Below, piece after piece: positions 21,317 through 32,329 of a stretch of 64,000 nt of DNA (the first letter of the stretch is position 1; the number at the start of each line of letters is the position of its first letter). The notes beneath the pieces were generated by a model. It saw only the letters and a list, made by a program, of their open reading frames with translations. It was not told the origin of the DNA and searched no databases. A program made the position numbers and the translations under genes. Source of the stretch: Oasisia sp. SBJ-2009 (lineage: Eukaryota > Annelida > Polychaeta > Sabellida > Siboglinidae); NCBI GenBank assembly GCA_964017155.1, contig OZ024867.1:29022812-29086811 (forward strand). The letters run 5' to 3'.

Positions 21317-21949
21317 GTCCTAAGTCTGATTTCAATACTAAAGTGAAGCAATATGACAATGGCATTGTGGTAAAATCATGTCGAAAAATAGTAACACGTA
21401 TCGTTCATGAAATTGAGGAGAGTTGTGCACTATACATTACAAGGAACCCGGTATCGGACAATATTTCTCCAAGAGGTGTTGCTCAGTCTTGCTGTTTAGT
21501 GTAATTTATCATACTATATGTTATGATTTCGTGCCATAACAATGATCGTATTGAATTTAGGAGTCACATGATCCGTGTCAATTTGGAACGTAAAAGTTAC
21601 AACTGTATTGTGTCCAGGGGGATGCAATATAATTTTGAGGGCAGCCCTGAATGAAGCTAGGCATACGAAACGAATAGAGGCCACCTAAGGTCACCGTTTG
21701 CTGTCACTAAGCCCATGCAACAGGCATCTGGCCGGTGACCTCGAACTGGTAGTTCCGCTGTATTCGTTGACATTGAAACCAGGGTATATTGGTACCTCTG
21801 TTGGTGTTAACGAAATTTCATCCCGCTGTCTTCATTGACTATACATCGCGGTGTTGCAAATTTTCCGTCTGACTGACAGACTACTCCAGCGGCGAAAGAG
21901 TTCACCTCTTCCGAAGTGTGAATCGCAGAAGGAATTGGCCCAGAGTTTC

Positions 21950-22385
21950 CACATCTTCTTTAACAATAAAATAAAATGCATTTGAGATCAGTTTGAAAGA
22001 GTAAATGATCTACAACCTTCTACAGGAGCTGTTTCACCGTCCAAGTTTGTGGGTTTTCATGACATGTCTATAAATGAAATACAGAAGATACTCTCAAATT
22101 CACCAGGAATAACCTGTGACCTTGATCCAATCCCAACGGCACTGCTGAAGGAGTGTAATGATGCTGTATTGTCGTCTATGACTAAAATCGTCAACAACTC
22201 AATGAACTTGGGATAAATTCCGTCTTCTCTCAAAGCTACGCAAATCCGACCTATGCTGAAGAAGGTAAACTCGGACTCATCCCTGTTATCCAACTATCGT
22301 CTTATATCAAACTTATGTTTTCTCAGTAAGACACTGGAACGGGTGGTAACCAAACAACTCTCTACATTCTTCATTGTTAATTGTG
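21950..22385 (+). pseudogene. L2-like LINE reverse-transcriptase fragment, forward part
   Basis: The translation includes ITCDLDPIPTALLKECNDAV, then after one stop KKVNSDSSLLSNYRLISNLC and FLSKTLERVVTKQLSTF. This corresponds to the region just before and within the first reverse transcriptase motifs of the L2 copy at 9535-12800 (CDLDPLPTILLKAC, SYRPISNL). It has stops and is cut off at STF. Confidence 0.75.
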
Positions 22386-22419
22386 CCCGTGTAGCGTAGC
22401 AATGCTACCACGGGCCATG

Positions 22420-22810
22420 CATACGGATGATATCAGCCGTGGGTGAGGTGTACATTGAAAACAGTATAGGTCCTAGAACAGAGCCTAGCGGGAGACCGTA
22501 CTTTAGTTGCGATATATCCGATGTCACGTTGTCAATGCGCACACAGTATGTTCTGCCACTCAGGCATGACTGGAACCAGTCAAGTGCAACAGCGCCGATT
22601 CAAAAATAGCTGTCCATACGGCAGAATGGAGTGATCAACAGTGTCAAAAGTTGTTGATAAATCTAATAGTACGATAAGAGTTATCTTCCCGCAGTTCATG
22701 GCCTACAACAGATCGTTATGAACGTTTAGCAATGCGGTTTCTACGCAGTGGTGTGCACGATAGACCGACTGGAATACATCAATGAGATTATTCTTGGCGA
22801 TGAATGTAGA
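22420..22810 (-). pseudogene. L2-like LINE reverse-transcriptase fragment, inverted part
   Basis: On the minus strand the reading starts with LSTF and NNLIDVFQSVYRAHH, then ETALLNVHNDLL, LIVLLDLSTTFDTVDHSIL and, after frame changes, GLPLGSVLGPILFSMYTSP. This continues the motif order of the forward piece at 21950-22385 but on the opposite strand. The two pieces share the LSTF region at their breakpoint. Confidence 0.7.
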
Positions 22811-23361
22811 GAGTATGAGTAAAAATAGTTTACAGTTATCTGGCAAGGGCGGATTATACACAGGAATAGTACTATATGTTTACAAATTATTTTAATATCA
22901 AATAAATTATATAATTATATATTTATTATAATGCTTTAGATGGAATGTTTATTTTTGTAATATATTTTATGCAATGGTATGTTACTTTTGTATGTATATA
23001 AACCATGTATTTTAATTATTAGTATTTGAGTGGCATTTCATAATTGGTTTTAACGTTGATGTACTGTACTAATTCATGTATAATTTTATAATAAATAATA
23101 TGATATTTTATTGAATTTTTAATCAGCCAAAGACGTCCCTTTTCACATGCCGTCTGGGACTTAGCTTTAGGAGAGCAATCTTTTTAAAACAACCTCGTAT
23201 GTTTCACTGGCAGTAAAAGGCAGACAAAATAAATCATGATCAAATTCTGCTGCGACAGGTGACATGCATCCAGGCTGAGATTGCTCAAGTTAGTGAGACA
23301 TCACTTATGAAGCGCTCAAAACAATATTGAACGAGCATCGATAGCAATGACATTTTCAACA
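22811..23361. other. AT-rich intron without identified gene
   Basis: Nothing recognised apart from general TA richness. Confidence 0.4.
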
Positions 23362-23540
23362 TATACCAATTGAATACAGTCATCGATAGTAGAAATCCAT
23401 GCTAAAAATCAACGTGTTATTCTCCCGTCACATTCAAAGCACAAATTAATTCACTTACGGTGCTATACTAAAGGTAGTCCAGAAATATTCGCATTCAGTT
23501 TCTTCAACGCATATATTAGCTGAAATAATAGTGTGTGTAT
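23362..23540. repeat. Paralogous empty site of the hAT-like MITE
   Basis: The 180 bases match the flanks of the MITE at 26147-26657 (26049-26146 and 26658-26725) but lack the element: AATTAATTCACTTACGGTGCTATAC is continuous here, at about 23445-23470. Shared landmarks outside are TATCGATAGTAGAAAT upstream and TTTCTTCAACGCATA downstream. Confidence 0.75.
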
Positions 23541-23769
23541 TTTTTAAATATAATGTTTCCTTGTAGCTTATTCACGTACATGTCATGAATTTATTAATCT
23601 AAAAATTATTCATGTTTATATTCACGATTTACTAGAATAATAGCTAGTTTTTGTTTCGGGATATATTGTTGAGTATTAATAATGTACTTATGTTAGTAGT
23701 CAACCGATTTTGATTAGGCGTGTGATATGAGAAATATATTTGAAAATGAGTTAATTACTCTCAACAACG

Positions 23770-23875
<106 letters not shown>

Positions 23876-24120
23876 TAGACCGTTAGTGTTTTGAGGAAGA
23901 CCGTCAATTCAAATGAACCATAACATTTTGTTGCGAACAAACTAAGAATAATTATATGTAACCAGTTCCTCACAAAAACAGACAAATACAAACATACAAA
24001 GAAATACAGCTTATTCCCACATATATATAAATCAAACCACCACTATTATGCGATGATACAGTTGACGATGATGTAATCGATCGCGATTGCTTGAACTATT
24101 TGCTGTATGCATAGGTCGAT

Positions 24121-24180
24121 ACACACACACACATATATATATATAACTATATATATAACTATATATATATTATATATATA

Positions 24181-24242
<62 letters not shown>

Positions 24243-24256
24243 TATATATATATATA
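24121..24256. repeat. (CA)n/(TA)n microsatellite
   Basis: A short CA run, then TA with a recurrent AACTATATATATA variant. Confidence 0.95.
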
Positions 24257-24427
24257 CTTATCCTTATTTAACACAACGACGAGCTAGACAAAAATCTAGT
24301 AATCTGGGTTAATTGACAATGCGGTAAAACGATAACAGTGTAATTCCGATTACATTTATTTTACATAATTTACTCATCATAAAATGAAAAACGGTAATAT
24401 TGCAATTCCCAGTATTTATGTTCACAG

Positions 24428-24538
24428 TACTTGATGTGTGTAAGTCAAATCCGTGTCAACATGAAGGAACTTGCAAGAACACCGCAAGCGGGTACATGTG
24501 CAGCTGCAAGGGCGAAAACTTTGGGAACACATGCCAAA
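24428..24538 (+). CDS. Host gene: EGF-like domain 2
   Basis: Acceptor TATGTTCACAG, donor CCAAA|GTGAGT, 111 nt, phase 1-1. The peptide is (I)LDVCKSNPCQHEGTC, then KNTASGYMCSC and KGENFGNTCQ, with six cysteines in normal EGF spacing. It lacks an N-terminal D-x-D/N-E calcium motif, so it is probably a non-calcium EGF module. If spliced to the TSP1 exon at 28373 the junction codon is ATG (Met). Confidence 0.85.
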
Positions 24539-25422
24539 GTGAGTATTATTGATACTGAATGTGTTTTTTTTAATATATTTTAATAAACTCCTACATATGC
24601 TAACTTCAGCATGAATAACCGTTATGGTAGTGGATATATATAGAGCAGCAAAAACACTATGAAGTCGGATTGTATATCAAACACAATTCGATTCAGCATA
24701 TTTTAACGTTGTTGATGTTGTGGAATCGTTAGCAAAATACTGTAGATATTCTTAAGTTTCTTAAGAGAAACAAATACAAATGGTAATAATAGGGACAATT
24801 ACACAATTTGTACAATATATCTCTATATATAATTTAGGCTATACAAGTAGCTTTTTACTTGACAATAACGGCTTAAATCATGAAATCAACGCATTAAAAT
24901 GCCTTAATTTACCTATGGAGCCTACGTCATTTATTTACAAAATGGCATGATCATGTATTTGTATAGCGTATTCGTTCCCCATTAAAATAACATACGGTGC
25001 CCAGATGTTACATGATATTGTAACGGTGAAAAGACGGAAACATGTTTTCAATTTTGTGTAGAAATCTGCGAAAGTCATAAAGTAACAATGACTCTGCATC
25101 TTCTTAATTTATACGATGTATTTACAAATTATGTGAACACGAAATTACCCCCCCCCCACACCGCTACGAGCTGTCAGTAGGTGGAATATGTGTGAAACAA
25201 ACACTGTCATGCGATTATTATTTGAAATTGCGCCACCCTGCAAACAGTACTCAACACATTTTAGAAGCCTTTTCTCTTCATACAAATATTGGCCACCCAG
25301 TGCGCAATCGAGTGACACATTATACAAAACTGAAGGTCAAACAAGGTCACCCACCATTAAAATATGTATGCCCCAACTGCGCCAAACCTTCAACATTGTG
25401 TATGCTCAGCGTGTAGAGTGAG
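24539..25422. other. Intron after EGF2, no gene seen
   Basis: AT-rich. A C8-9 tract at 25148-25157 is the only compositional feature. The open frames at 25145-25421 show no domain. Confidence 0.4.
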
Positions 25423-25439
25423 CTATATATATATATATA

Positions 25440-25520
<81 letters not shown>
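25423..25520. repeat. (TA)n microsatellite
   Basis: A TA run of about 98 bases with one C interruption near 25441. Confidence 0.97.
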
Positions 25521-25524
<4 letters not shown>

Positions 25525-26146
25525 TGTATTTATTTGTGGGCATCTATGTTAGATCAACCACTCTGATGGGATGAAGGATTATTACTAATATCGCCGACCT
25601 TATCCTCGATTTTCTATTGAAAGGTCATTTTAAAGATCACTCTGAAAAAAGACGGCAGGTGTGTGTTATAACAGTGTTACAATTTGTCCCGAGACCGTTA
25701 CAATTTACCCCGACACCGTCTCGCTTGCAAAAACACACGCATCAAATGATATGCTTATAATCACATATATCAATCATAAATAAAAACATAAATTAGAGAT
25801 ACACATAGCAATAGTGAAAGTCGAGAGTAGTATATTTTTCGTAACTCGATGGCGTGTCGACGGATTTACGTGATATTACACGTGACATGCTCAAATCTCT
25901 TCGTGAATGTACCGTTGTCTTGCTGAGAAATGTTCATTAGCAGGTATACCAGGAAGCCCTATATTACAACTTCCCCGTGTTACAACTAGCCCCGGTCTCC
26001 GCTGCCGTTCGCAATCGAATATGCCGGACTAATTTTATTTCATCAGCTAATACCAATTGGATACGGTTATCGATAGTAGAAATTCATGCTAAAATCAACG
26101 TTTTAGTCTCAGGCCACATTCAACCCACAAATTAATTCACTTAAGG

Positions 26147-26657
26147 CGGGAACTCACTAAGCCGGCCGGCCGGCAAGTTAAAAAAATCGTGGCATCGGCC
26201 GGGCGTCGTGCGTCGAGCCGTTGCCCGAACGACGTCGGCCGGCGGTATCAAATATGTTTGATATTGCCAGCCCGCCAGCAGATGTTTTGGGTTGTTTGCC
26301 ACAAAAGCGGCACTTGCAGCAACAAAAATCAGCATGAATTAATTCTCTGAGTCCGCCATGATGAACTTTGGGATGTAGGTCACCTGGGCGAGCATATTGA
26401 ATTCCTCTATCAACAACAAATCAAATACATTTTAATTTTATTTAATAGCGCTTTAATTATGAAATCGGCCGGCTGACCGCCGGCTGTGTGTGTTCGAAAA
26501 ATCGTAGCTTCGGGCGGACAACGGCCGGCCGGTCGGCCGGTTCTGTGAGTTCCAAAATGATCAATCCGGGCCAAAGGCCCGTTGTTGCCACGACGCCCGG
26601 CAGAATTAATTTCTCTGGCTATCGGCCGGCCGACGGTTCAGTGAGTTCCCTGATTCA
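26147..26657. mobile_element. hAT-like MITE, GGCCGG-rich, with nested terminus
   Basis: The left terminus is CGGGAACTCACTAAGCC, the right terminus (read on the other strand) CAGGGAACTCACTGAACC. Both continue into GGCCGGCCGG-rich tracts, and an AATCGTGGC/AATCGTAGC motif follows inside. Flanks ACTTAAGG (left) and ATTCAAGG (right) look like an 8-bp target duplication with two changes, and the CAGGG tip fits the hAT superfamily. A second copy of the right-type terminus inside (about 26520-26552) shows a nested or rearranged second element. No transposase is encoded. The paralogous segment at 23362-23540 lacks the insertion. Confidence 0.7.
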
Positions 26658-26910
26658 AGGTGCTATACAAAACGTTGTCCAGAAATATGCGCATTAAGTT
26701 TCTTCAACGCATACGTTAGCTGAATTAGCGTCATATCTACATACCTGAACGTTGAGCTAACTACTTAAATGCACTTGCGTCAGTTGTGAAATGGGTACGA
26801 ATCGAATCAACACAAACTAAACAAAATACCGAATTGCGTTACAGCGCATCCTGTCGGATTAATTACAGTGATACCTCTATGAATCACACACATACAAACA
26901 CACACACATA

Positions 26911-27266
<356 letters not shown>

Positions 27267-27272
<6 letters not shown>

Positions 27273-27697
27273 ACATGCGCATATGCGCACATGCACACAT
27301 GCACATAATCGCATACATGCAAGTATGCAAACATGCAAACATACAAACATACCAACATACACACATACACACATACACACTTACATACTTACACACGTAC
27401 ACACGTGCACACGTACACACGTACACACGCACACACGCACACACGCACATACGCACATACGCACACACGCACACACGCACAAACGCACAAACGCACACAC
27501 GCACACACGCACACACGTACACACGCACACACGCACACACGCACAAACGCACACACGCACACACGCACACACGCAAACACGCACACACGCACACACGCAC
27601 AAACGCACACACGCAAACACGCACATACGCACACACTCACACACGCACACACGCACACACACACACATACACACATACAACCATACAACCATATAAA
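27267..27697. repeat. (ACACGC)n-type minisatellite
   Basis: Begins with GCACATGC units, then about 0.3 kb of hexamers ACACGC with ACATGC, AAACGC and ACGTAC variants, then CA repeats. The long frames ([12 protein letters not shown]) over it are artefacts of the repeat. Confidence 0.95.
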
Positions 27698-28171
27698 CAT
27701 ACATACATACATACATACATGCATGCATGCATGCATGCATGCATGCATGCATGCATGCATGCATACATGCATACATACATACATACATACATACATACAT
27801 ACATACATACATACATACATACATACATACATACATACATACATACATACATACATACATACATACATACATACATACATACATACATACATACATACAT
27901 ACATACATACATACATACATACATACATACATACATACATACATACATACATACATACATACATACATACATACATACATACATACATACATACATACAT
28001 ACATACATACATACATACATACATACATACATACATACATACATACATACATACATACATACATACATACATACATACATACATACATACATACATACAT
28101 ACATACATACATACATACATACATACATACATACATACATACATACATACATACATACATACATACATACA

Positions 28172-28223
<52 letters not shown>

Positions 28224-28250
28224 TACATACACACACACACATACACTTAT
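27698..28250. repeat. (ACAT)n tetranucleotide array
   Basis: About 0.47 kb of nearly perfect ACAT with a GCAT patch at 27719-27762, followed by (AC)n at 28172-28220 and mixed units. It is the reverse complement in sequence of the (ATGT)n array at 29727-30340. The two arrays flank both TSP1 exons. Confidence 0.97.
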
Positions 28251-28372
28251 ATACATATACAAACAAATGTACATATACGTGTGTGTATATGTTTGTGTGT
28301 GTATGTGTTTGGATGTTTGATCAAACACAAACAAATACCAACTTTCAAAACAAAATATTTGACTCATTTCAG

Positions 28373-28504
28373 TGTTTTCACATTTCACCAAATTTAGTGC
28401 ATGTTCCAAAACATGCGGCCGTGGGAAGACCACAAGAGATCAATATTGTGGTAAAGTTAGGTGCGGGATGTATGAAACCTTCTGCAATAATTTTCCGTGT
28501 AACG
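28373..28504 (+). CDS. Host gene: thrombospondin type 1 domain 1
   Basis: Acceptor GACTCATTTCAG, donor GTGTAACG|GTAAGT, 132 nt, phase 1-1. The peptide contains [20 protein letters not shown], then YCGKVRC and CNNFPCN. CSxTCGxGxxxR is the TSP1 core. The Trp residues that normally precede it (WSxWSxC) are both Phe, so the Trp-Arg stacking ladder and C-mannosylation site would be lost. TSP1 repeats bind glycosaminoglycans and matrix partners outside the cell. Confidence 0.82.
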
Positions 28505-28602
28505 GTAAGTGTAGTGATGCATTTGTTACGAATGATCGAAAGGACGAAGGAGCGAACGAATGAACGGACGAACGTTGTTTAAATGAATATTGTTTGTCAC
28601 TA

Positions 28603-28604
28603 TG

Positions 28605-28675
<71 letters not shown>
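28603..28675. repeat. (TA)n microsatellite
   Basis: A TA run of about 72 bases with one TT break. Confidence 0.96.
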
Positions 28676-29057
28676 CATATATTATCAACCAGCATGTTTT
28701 CTGAATTTGAAAATGTTCAATCCTTTTTCTTGAACCGCCTCGGAACTTGATTTCCACAGTTTAGATACAGTTTTACTTAATTACTCATGTTCCTTCGGAT
28801 ATATATTGTTGTAGTACTTAATGTATACAAGCGATTCATCTTATTACAATTTTCTGCTTAAATAGTACACGTGCTTCTTTATCCGAAATGATTTGGGATT
28901 ACCAACTGCGGTATGGAATATTTATGGTATGTGAATAAGACTAGTGATAACAGTATCATGTTTTGATAAGGAGCTACACGTATTGAATATTGGTCATTAG
29001 GCGTATTATGAACCTTTGTAGTAAACAACGTTAAGTGTTGTATCCACTAATTCACAG
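28676..29057. other. Intron between the TSP1 exons, no further gene
   Basis: AT-rich sequence without recognisable structure, ending in the acceptor TAATTCACAG. Confidence 0.5.
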
Positions 29058-29183
29058 ATACGTACGCTAACAGCAAGTGGTCCAAGTGCAGCGTGACGTG
29101 TGGCGGTGGCACTAGGATGAGGGTTGACAAAAACGGAGCCAATAAGCAAACAATACCATGCAATACACAGTCATGTGTGCCGG
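29058..29183 (+). CDS. Host gene: thrombospondin type 1 domain 2
   Basis: Acceptor CTAATTCACAG, donor GTGCCGG|GTAAGT, 126 nt, phase 1-1. The peptide is (D)TYANSKWSKCSVTCGGGTR, MRVDKNGANKQTIPCN and TQSCVP. It has WSKCSVTCGGG, the TSP1 core with one Trp in place, one Arg-ladder residue pair (TRMR) and the closing C...C pair. It is shorter than a typical 50- to 55-residue TSP1 repeat. With the previous exon it forms a tandem pair. Confidence 0.88.
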
Positions 29184-29237
29184 GTAAGTCGGACTGCACT
29201 TTCTTTCCGCACCAGCTTTGTATATTTTGCATATTGG

Positions 29238-29306
29238 TGAAGACATATGTAGTAGTGTGTATGCGTTCTGATGAATATTTACTTATGTGTATGCGAGGGC
29301 GAGTGA

Positions 29307-29353
<47 letters not shown>

Positions 29354-29421
29354 CACTCGCCCTCGCATACACCTTAGTAAGTATTCAGTACAACTCATAC
29401 ACACAACTACATGTGTCTTCA
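29238..29421. repeat. 69-bp inverted duplication around a (TA)n run
   Basis: Arms 29238-29306 and 29353-29421 are reverse complements with several mismatches. The arm tips next to the TA core (TGTATGCGAGGGCGAGTGA) match perfectly. The first arm begins about 55 bases after the TSP1-2 donor. Confidence 0.88.
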
Positions 29422-29442
29422 AAAATACATATACACACACAC

Positions 29443-29496
<54 letters not shown>
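29443..29496. repeat. (TA)n microsatellite
   Basis: A TA run directly upstream of the TSP1 exon relic. Confidence 0.96.
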
Positions 29497-29504
<8 letters not shown>

Positions 29505-29511
29505 GCGTACG

Positions 29512-29585
29512 CACACTGTAGAACAAGGATTGGCAAATACGGAATAAGCAAACAATATTGTGTAACGTGCATTCATGTGTGCCGG
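29512..29585 (+). pseudogene. Relic of a third TSP1 exon (3' half)
   Basis: The segment aligns with the 3' half of TSP1-2, sharing AATAAGCAAACAATA and TCATGTGTGCCGG|GTAAG, so the peptide NKQTI.CN..SCVP and the donor are kept. The acceptor, the WSxC core and the first two cysteines are missing; their place is taken by the (TA)n run. A 4-base deletion (GGAGCCAATAAG to GGAATAAG) shifts the frame. It is a dead exon left by tandem duplication. Confidence 0.75.
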
Positions 29586-29726
29586 GTAAGCCTTTCTTAA
29601 AATCATTAGCCGGTCGGAGTTGTGTCGTCCTGCATAATGTGATGTGTTTGTTTAGTGACGTATATGAGATGGGTCATTCTTGTCAGAAAACACGTTTATA
29701 AACGGTACGTGTATATAATGAAGTAT

Positions 29727-30115
29727 GTATGTATATGTGTATGTATACATGCATACATGCATGCATGTATGTATGTATGTATGTATGTATGTATGTATGT
29801 ATGTATGTATGTATGTATGTATGTATGTATGTATGTATGTATGTATGTATGTATGTATGTATGTATGTATGTATGTATGTATGTATGTATGTATGTATGT
29901 ATGTATGTATGTATGTATGTATGTATGTATGTATGTATGTATGTATGTATGTATGTATGTATGTATGTATGTATGTATGTATGTATGTATGTATGTATGT
30001 ATGTATGTATGAATGTATGTATGTATGTATGTATGTATGTATGTATATATGTGTGTGTGTATGTATGTACGTGTGTATGTATGTATGTGTGTATGTATGT
30101 ATGTATATGCGTATG

Positions 30116-30149
<34 letters not shown>

Positions 30150-30253
30150 TGTGTGTGTATGTATGTATGTATGTATGTATGTATGTATGTATGTATGTAT
30201 GTATGTATGTATGTATGTATGTATGTATGTATGTATGTATGTATGTATGTATG

Positions 30254-30286
<33 letters not shown>

Positions 30287-30340
30287 TTGTATGCATGCAT
30301 GCATGTATGTATGTATATGTATGTAAGCGTATGCACATAT
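29727..30340. repeat. (ATGT)n tetranucleotide array
   Basis: About 0.6 kb of ATGT with GTGT and ATAT variants at 30045-30160 and GCAT at both ends. Long open frames ([12 protein letters not shown]) on both strands are repeat artefacts. Confidence 0.97.
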
Positions 30341-30581
30341 GTATATGTATGTTTGACAACATGATACCGAGTGTATCAAGAGCCAAATTTGTATGTATGT
30401 ATTTGTATTTTGTATGGAACTATCTGCATTACGTCACCGCAACATGGTTATATGGAACGCACGTTCCATGTATATTCTAAATGAATCCGTCGCGGGCTGG
30501 GATAACGACAACACGTATTCGATTAAAACATGTTTCATGTTTGCACAGCATGCAAAACACAAATCTTTCTCTCATTCGCAG

Positions 30582-30856
30582 TGGTTGGAGACTGCCGCGG
30601 TGACCTCGTCTTCGTACTCGACTCGTCATATAGCATTCAGCCATTGCAATGGTTTATCGTCAAGCAGTTCGTCATGGACGTCATTCGAGGACTCAAGGTC
30701 GGCGCCAATCAGACTCGGGTCGGATGTGTCGTCTATTCCACATGGGCTAGCGACGTCTTTCACCTGCAGCAACATTATGATGTAGACGTAATGGTGAAAA
30801 AAGTATGGACATATCCATACATGGCTGGTGTCACCAACACTGCCGGCGGCATCAAG
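30582..30856 (+). CDS. Host gene: VWA domain, first exon
   Basis: Acceptor CTCTCATTCGCAG, donor ATCAAG|GTAACT, 275 nt, enters in phase 1 and leaves in phase 0. The peptide starts (V)VGDCRGDLVFVLDSSYSI and ends AGVTNTAGGIK. FVLDSSYS is the DxSxS metal-binding (MIDAS) motif, and VTNTAGGI supplies the MIDAS threonine region. VWA domains bind protein ligands in the matrix through the MIDAS-bound divalent cation. An upstream Cys (GDC) would pair with a C-terminal Cys in a complete domain. Confidence 0.9.
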
Positions 30857-31277
30857 GTAACTGTGATATCATCTTCTACGAGTCAGTGTTTCGATATGCT
30901 ATGCATTAGTCATGTCCATGTTAAGTCGATCCAACAGTGAAACAATTATTGGAAGCTATCAACCGTATATTTTCCACCACTGCCACGCCGTTTGATTCAC
31001 GACATCGACAAATTCAACAATCTTTCAATAAGTGTATTGGGTTTAACCAAATCCACCCCCATCCACATGCACAACAGATGTTAGGGGGGAAAACGGTTAC
31101 GAAGCATTTTAGTGTTTATTCAGTAATATGCAATTCACAACAAACAGGAAACCGAAGAACGTCTCTTACTTTCGAAATATATGCGTGTGTCAGCTTGAGT
31201 ACGTGCACGAGAGAGTCGACAGGGTACAATGCATATTTTGAGCAAATAACAGGAACATGTCGATCGTATGATTGCAG

Positions 31278-31428
31278 TTAATGCGACAAATGGTGGGTCG
31301 GTATAAACGATCAAATGTTAAGCAGATCTCTATCATTATGACTGATGGCGAGTCTAATGTTGACCCCGATTATACAATTCCTCAGGCTTATAAAGCCAAG
31401 GAAGAACATATCGAGCTATTCGTCATTG
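31278..31428 (+). CDS. Host gene: VWA domain, second exon
   Basis: Acceptor CGTATGATTGCAG, donor GTCATTG|GTGAGT, 151 nt, enters in phase 0 (matching the previous exon) and leaves in phase 1. The peptide contains LMRQMVGRYKRSNVKQIS, then IIMTDGESN, then AKEEHIELFVI. IIMTDGES carries the third MIDAS Asp and IELFVIG is the next beta strand. Together the two exons give about 142 residues; a full VWA domain has about 170 to 190, so the last helix and strand are missing unless a third exon exists. The phase allows direct splicing to EGF3. Confidence 0.9.
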
Positions 31429-31444
31429 GTGAGTTGAGATCACA

Positions 31445-31930
31445 TTTTAATATACTACTACTACTACTACTGCTGCTATTATTACTGCTACTAATATTAC
31501 TGTTGTTGCTGCTGCTGCTGCTGCTACTACTGCTGCTGCTATTAATTATGCTATTACCACTACTACTACTGCTACTGCTACCGCTACCGCTACCGCCACC
31601 GCCACCGCCACCGCCACCGCCACCGCCACCGCCACCGCCACCGCCACCGCCACCGCCACCGCCACCGCCACCGCCACCGCCACCGCCACCGCCACCGCCA
31701 CCGCCACCGCCACCGCCACCGCCACCGCCACCGCCACCGCCACCGCCACCGCCACCGCCTCCGCCTCCGCCACCGCCATCGCCACCGCCACCGCCACCGC
31801 CACCGCCACCGCCACCGCCACCGCCACCGCCACCGCCACCGTCACCCCCATCACCACCACCATCACCACCGCCACCACCACCACCACCACTACTACTACT
31901 ACTACTGCTGCTACTACTATGTATACTACC
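31445..31930. repeat. Triplet and (CCACCG)n hexanucleotide array
   Basis: CTA/CTG triplets (31453-31580), then about 265 bases of almost pure CCACCG (31580-31845), then CCA/CTA triplets. It starts some 25 bases downstream of the VWA exon-2 donor. The reading through it as polyproline is an artefact of an intronic repeat. Confidence 0.97.
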
Positions 31931-31933
31931 ACC

Positions 31934-32048
<115 letters not shown>

Positions 32049-32078
32049 GCCATCACCATAATCATCATCATTGTGCAG

Positions 32079-32200
32079 CCATAATGTACCGTTATTGGTG
32101 CGAAAACCTCAGCATTCTGCTTCGTCATCTGTCTATATTGAGCTATCCTCTGCCAACAAGTAGTCATCTAGTTCGGCTATCAACCGTCTCGCCGGTCTAG
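32079..32200 (+). pseudogene. Possible decayed third VWA exon
   Basis: Between CATTGTGCAG and a GTCTAG|GTATAT donor-like site the reading is ...LRHLSILSYPLPTSSHLVR then LSTVSPV followed by a stop at the donor. ELxxI/LS..P.SxHxxRxSTVS resembles the C-terminal helix and strand of a VWA domain. The length (122 nt) does not give the phase 1 exit needed, and the start of the segment lacks the usual VGxxVNxxEL. It could be a decayed exon or chance. Confidence 0.25.
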
Positions 32201-32329
32201 GTATATTCCTATATTTATTCCCGATGGTGATACTCAGCTTCCATCGGATATATCGTACTCTGCTGTCCACTTCCGTATCGTGACTTGCTCAATCACGTCT
32301 GTGACATTTGTCTTTTCTCTTACCCGTCT

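Noticed and set aside
27698..30340. CRISPR-like regular repeats
   Set aside because: Pure microsatellites without unique spacers in a eukaryotic sequence.
29652..30386. Open frames of about 220-245 codons over the (ATGT)n array
   Set aside because: Same reason: repeat artefacts present in several frames of both strands.
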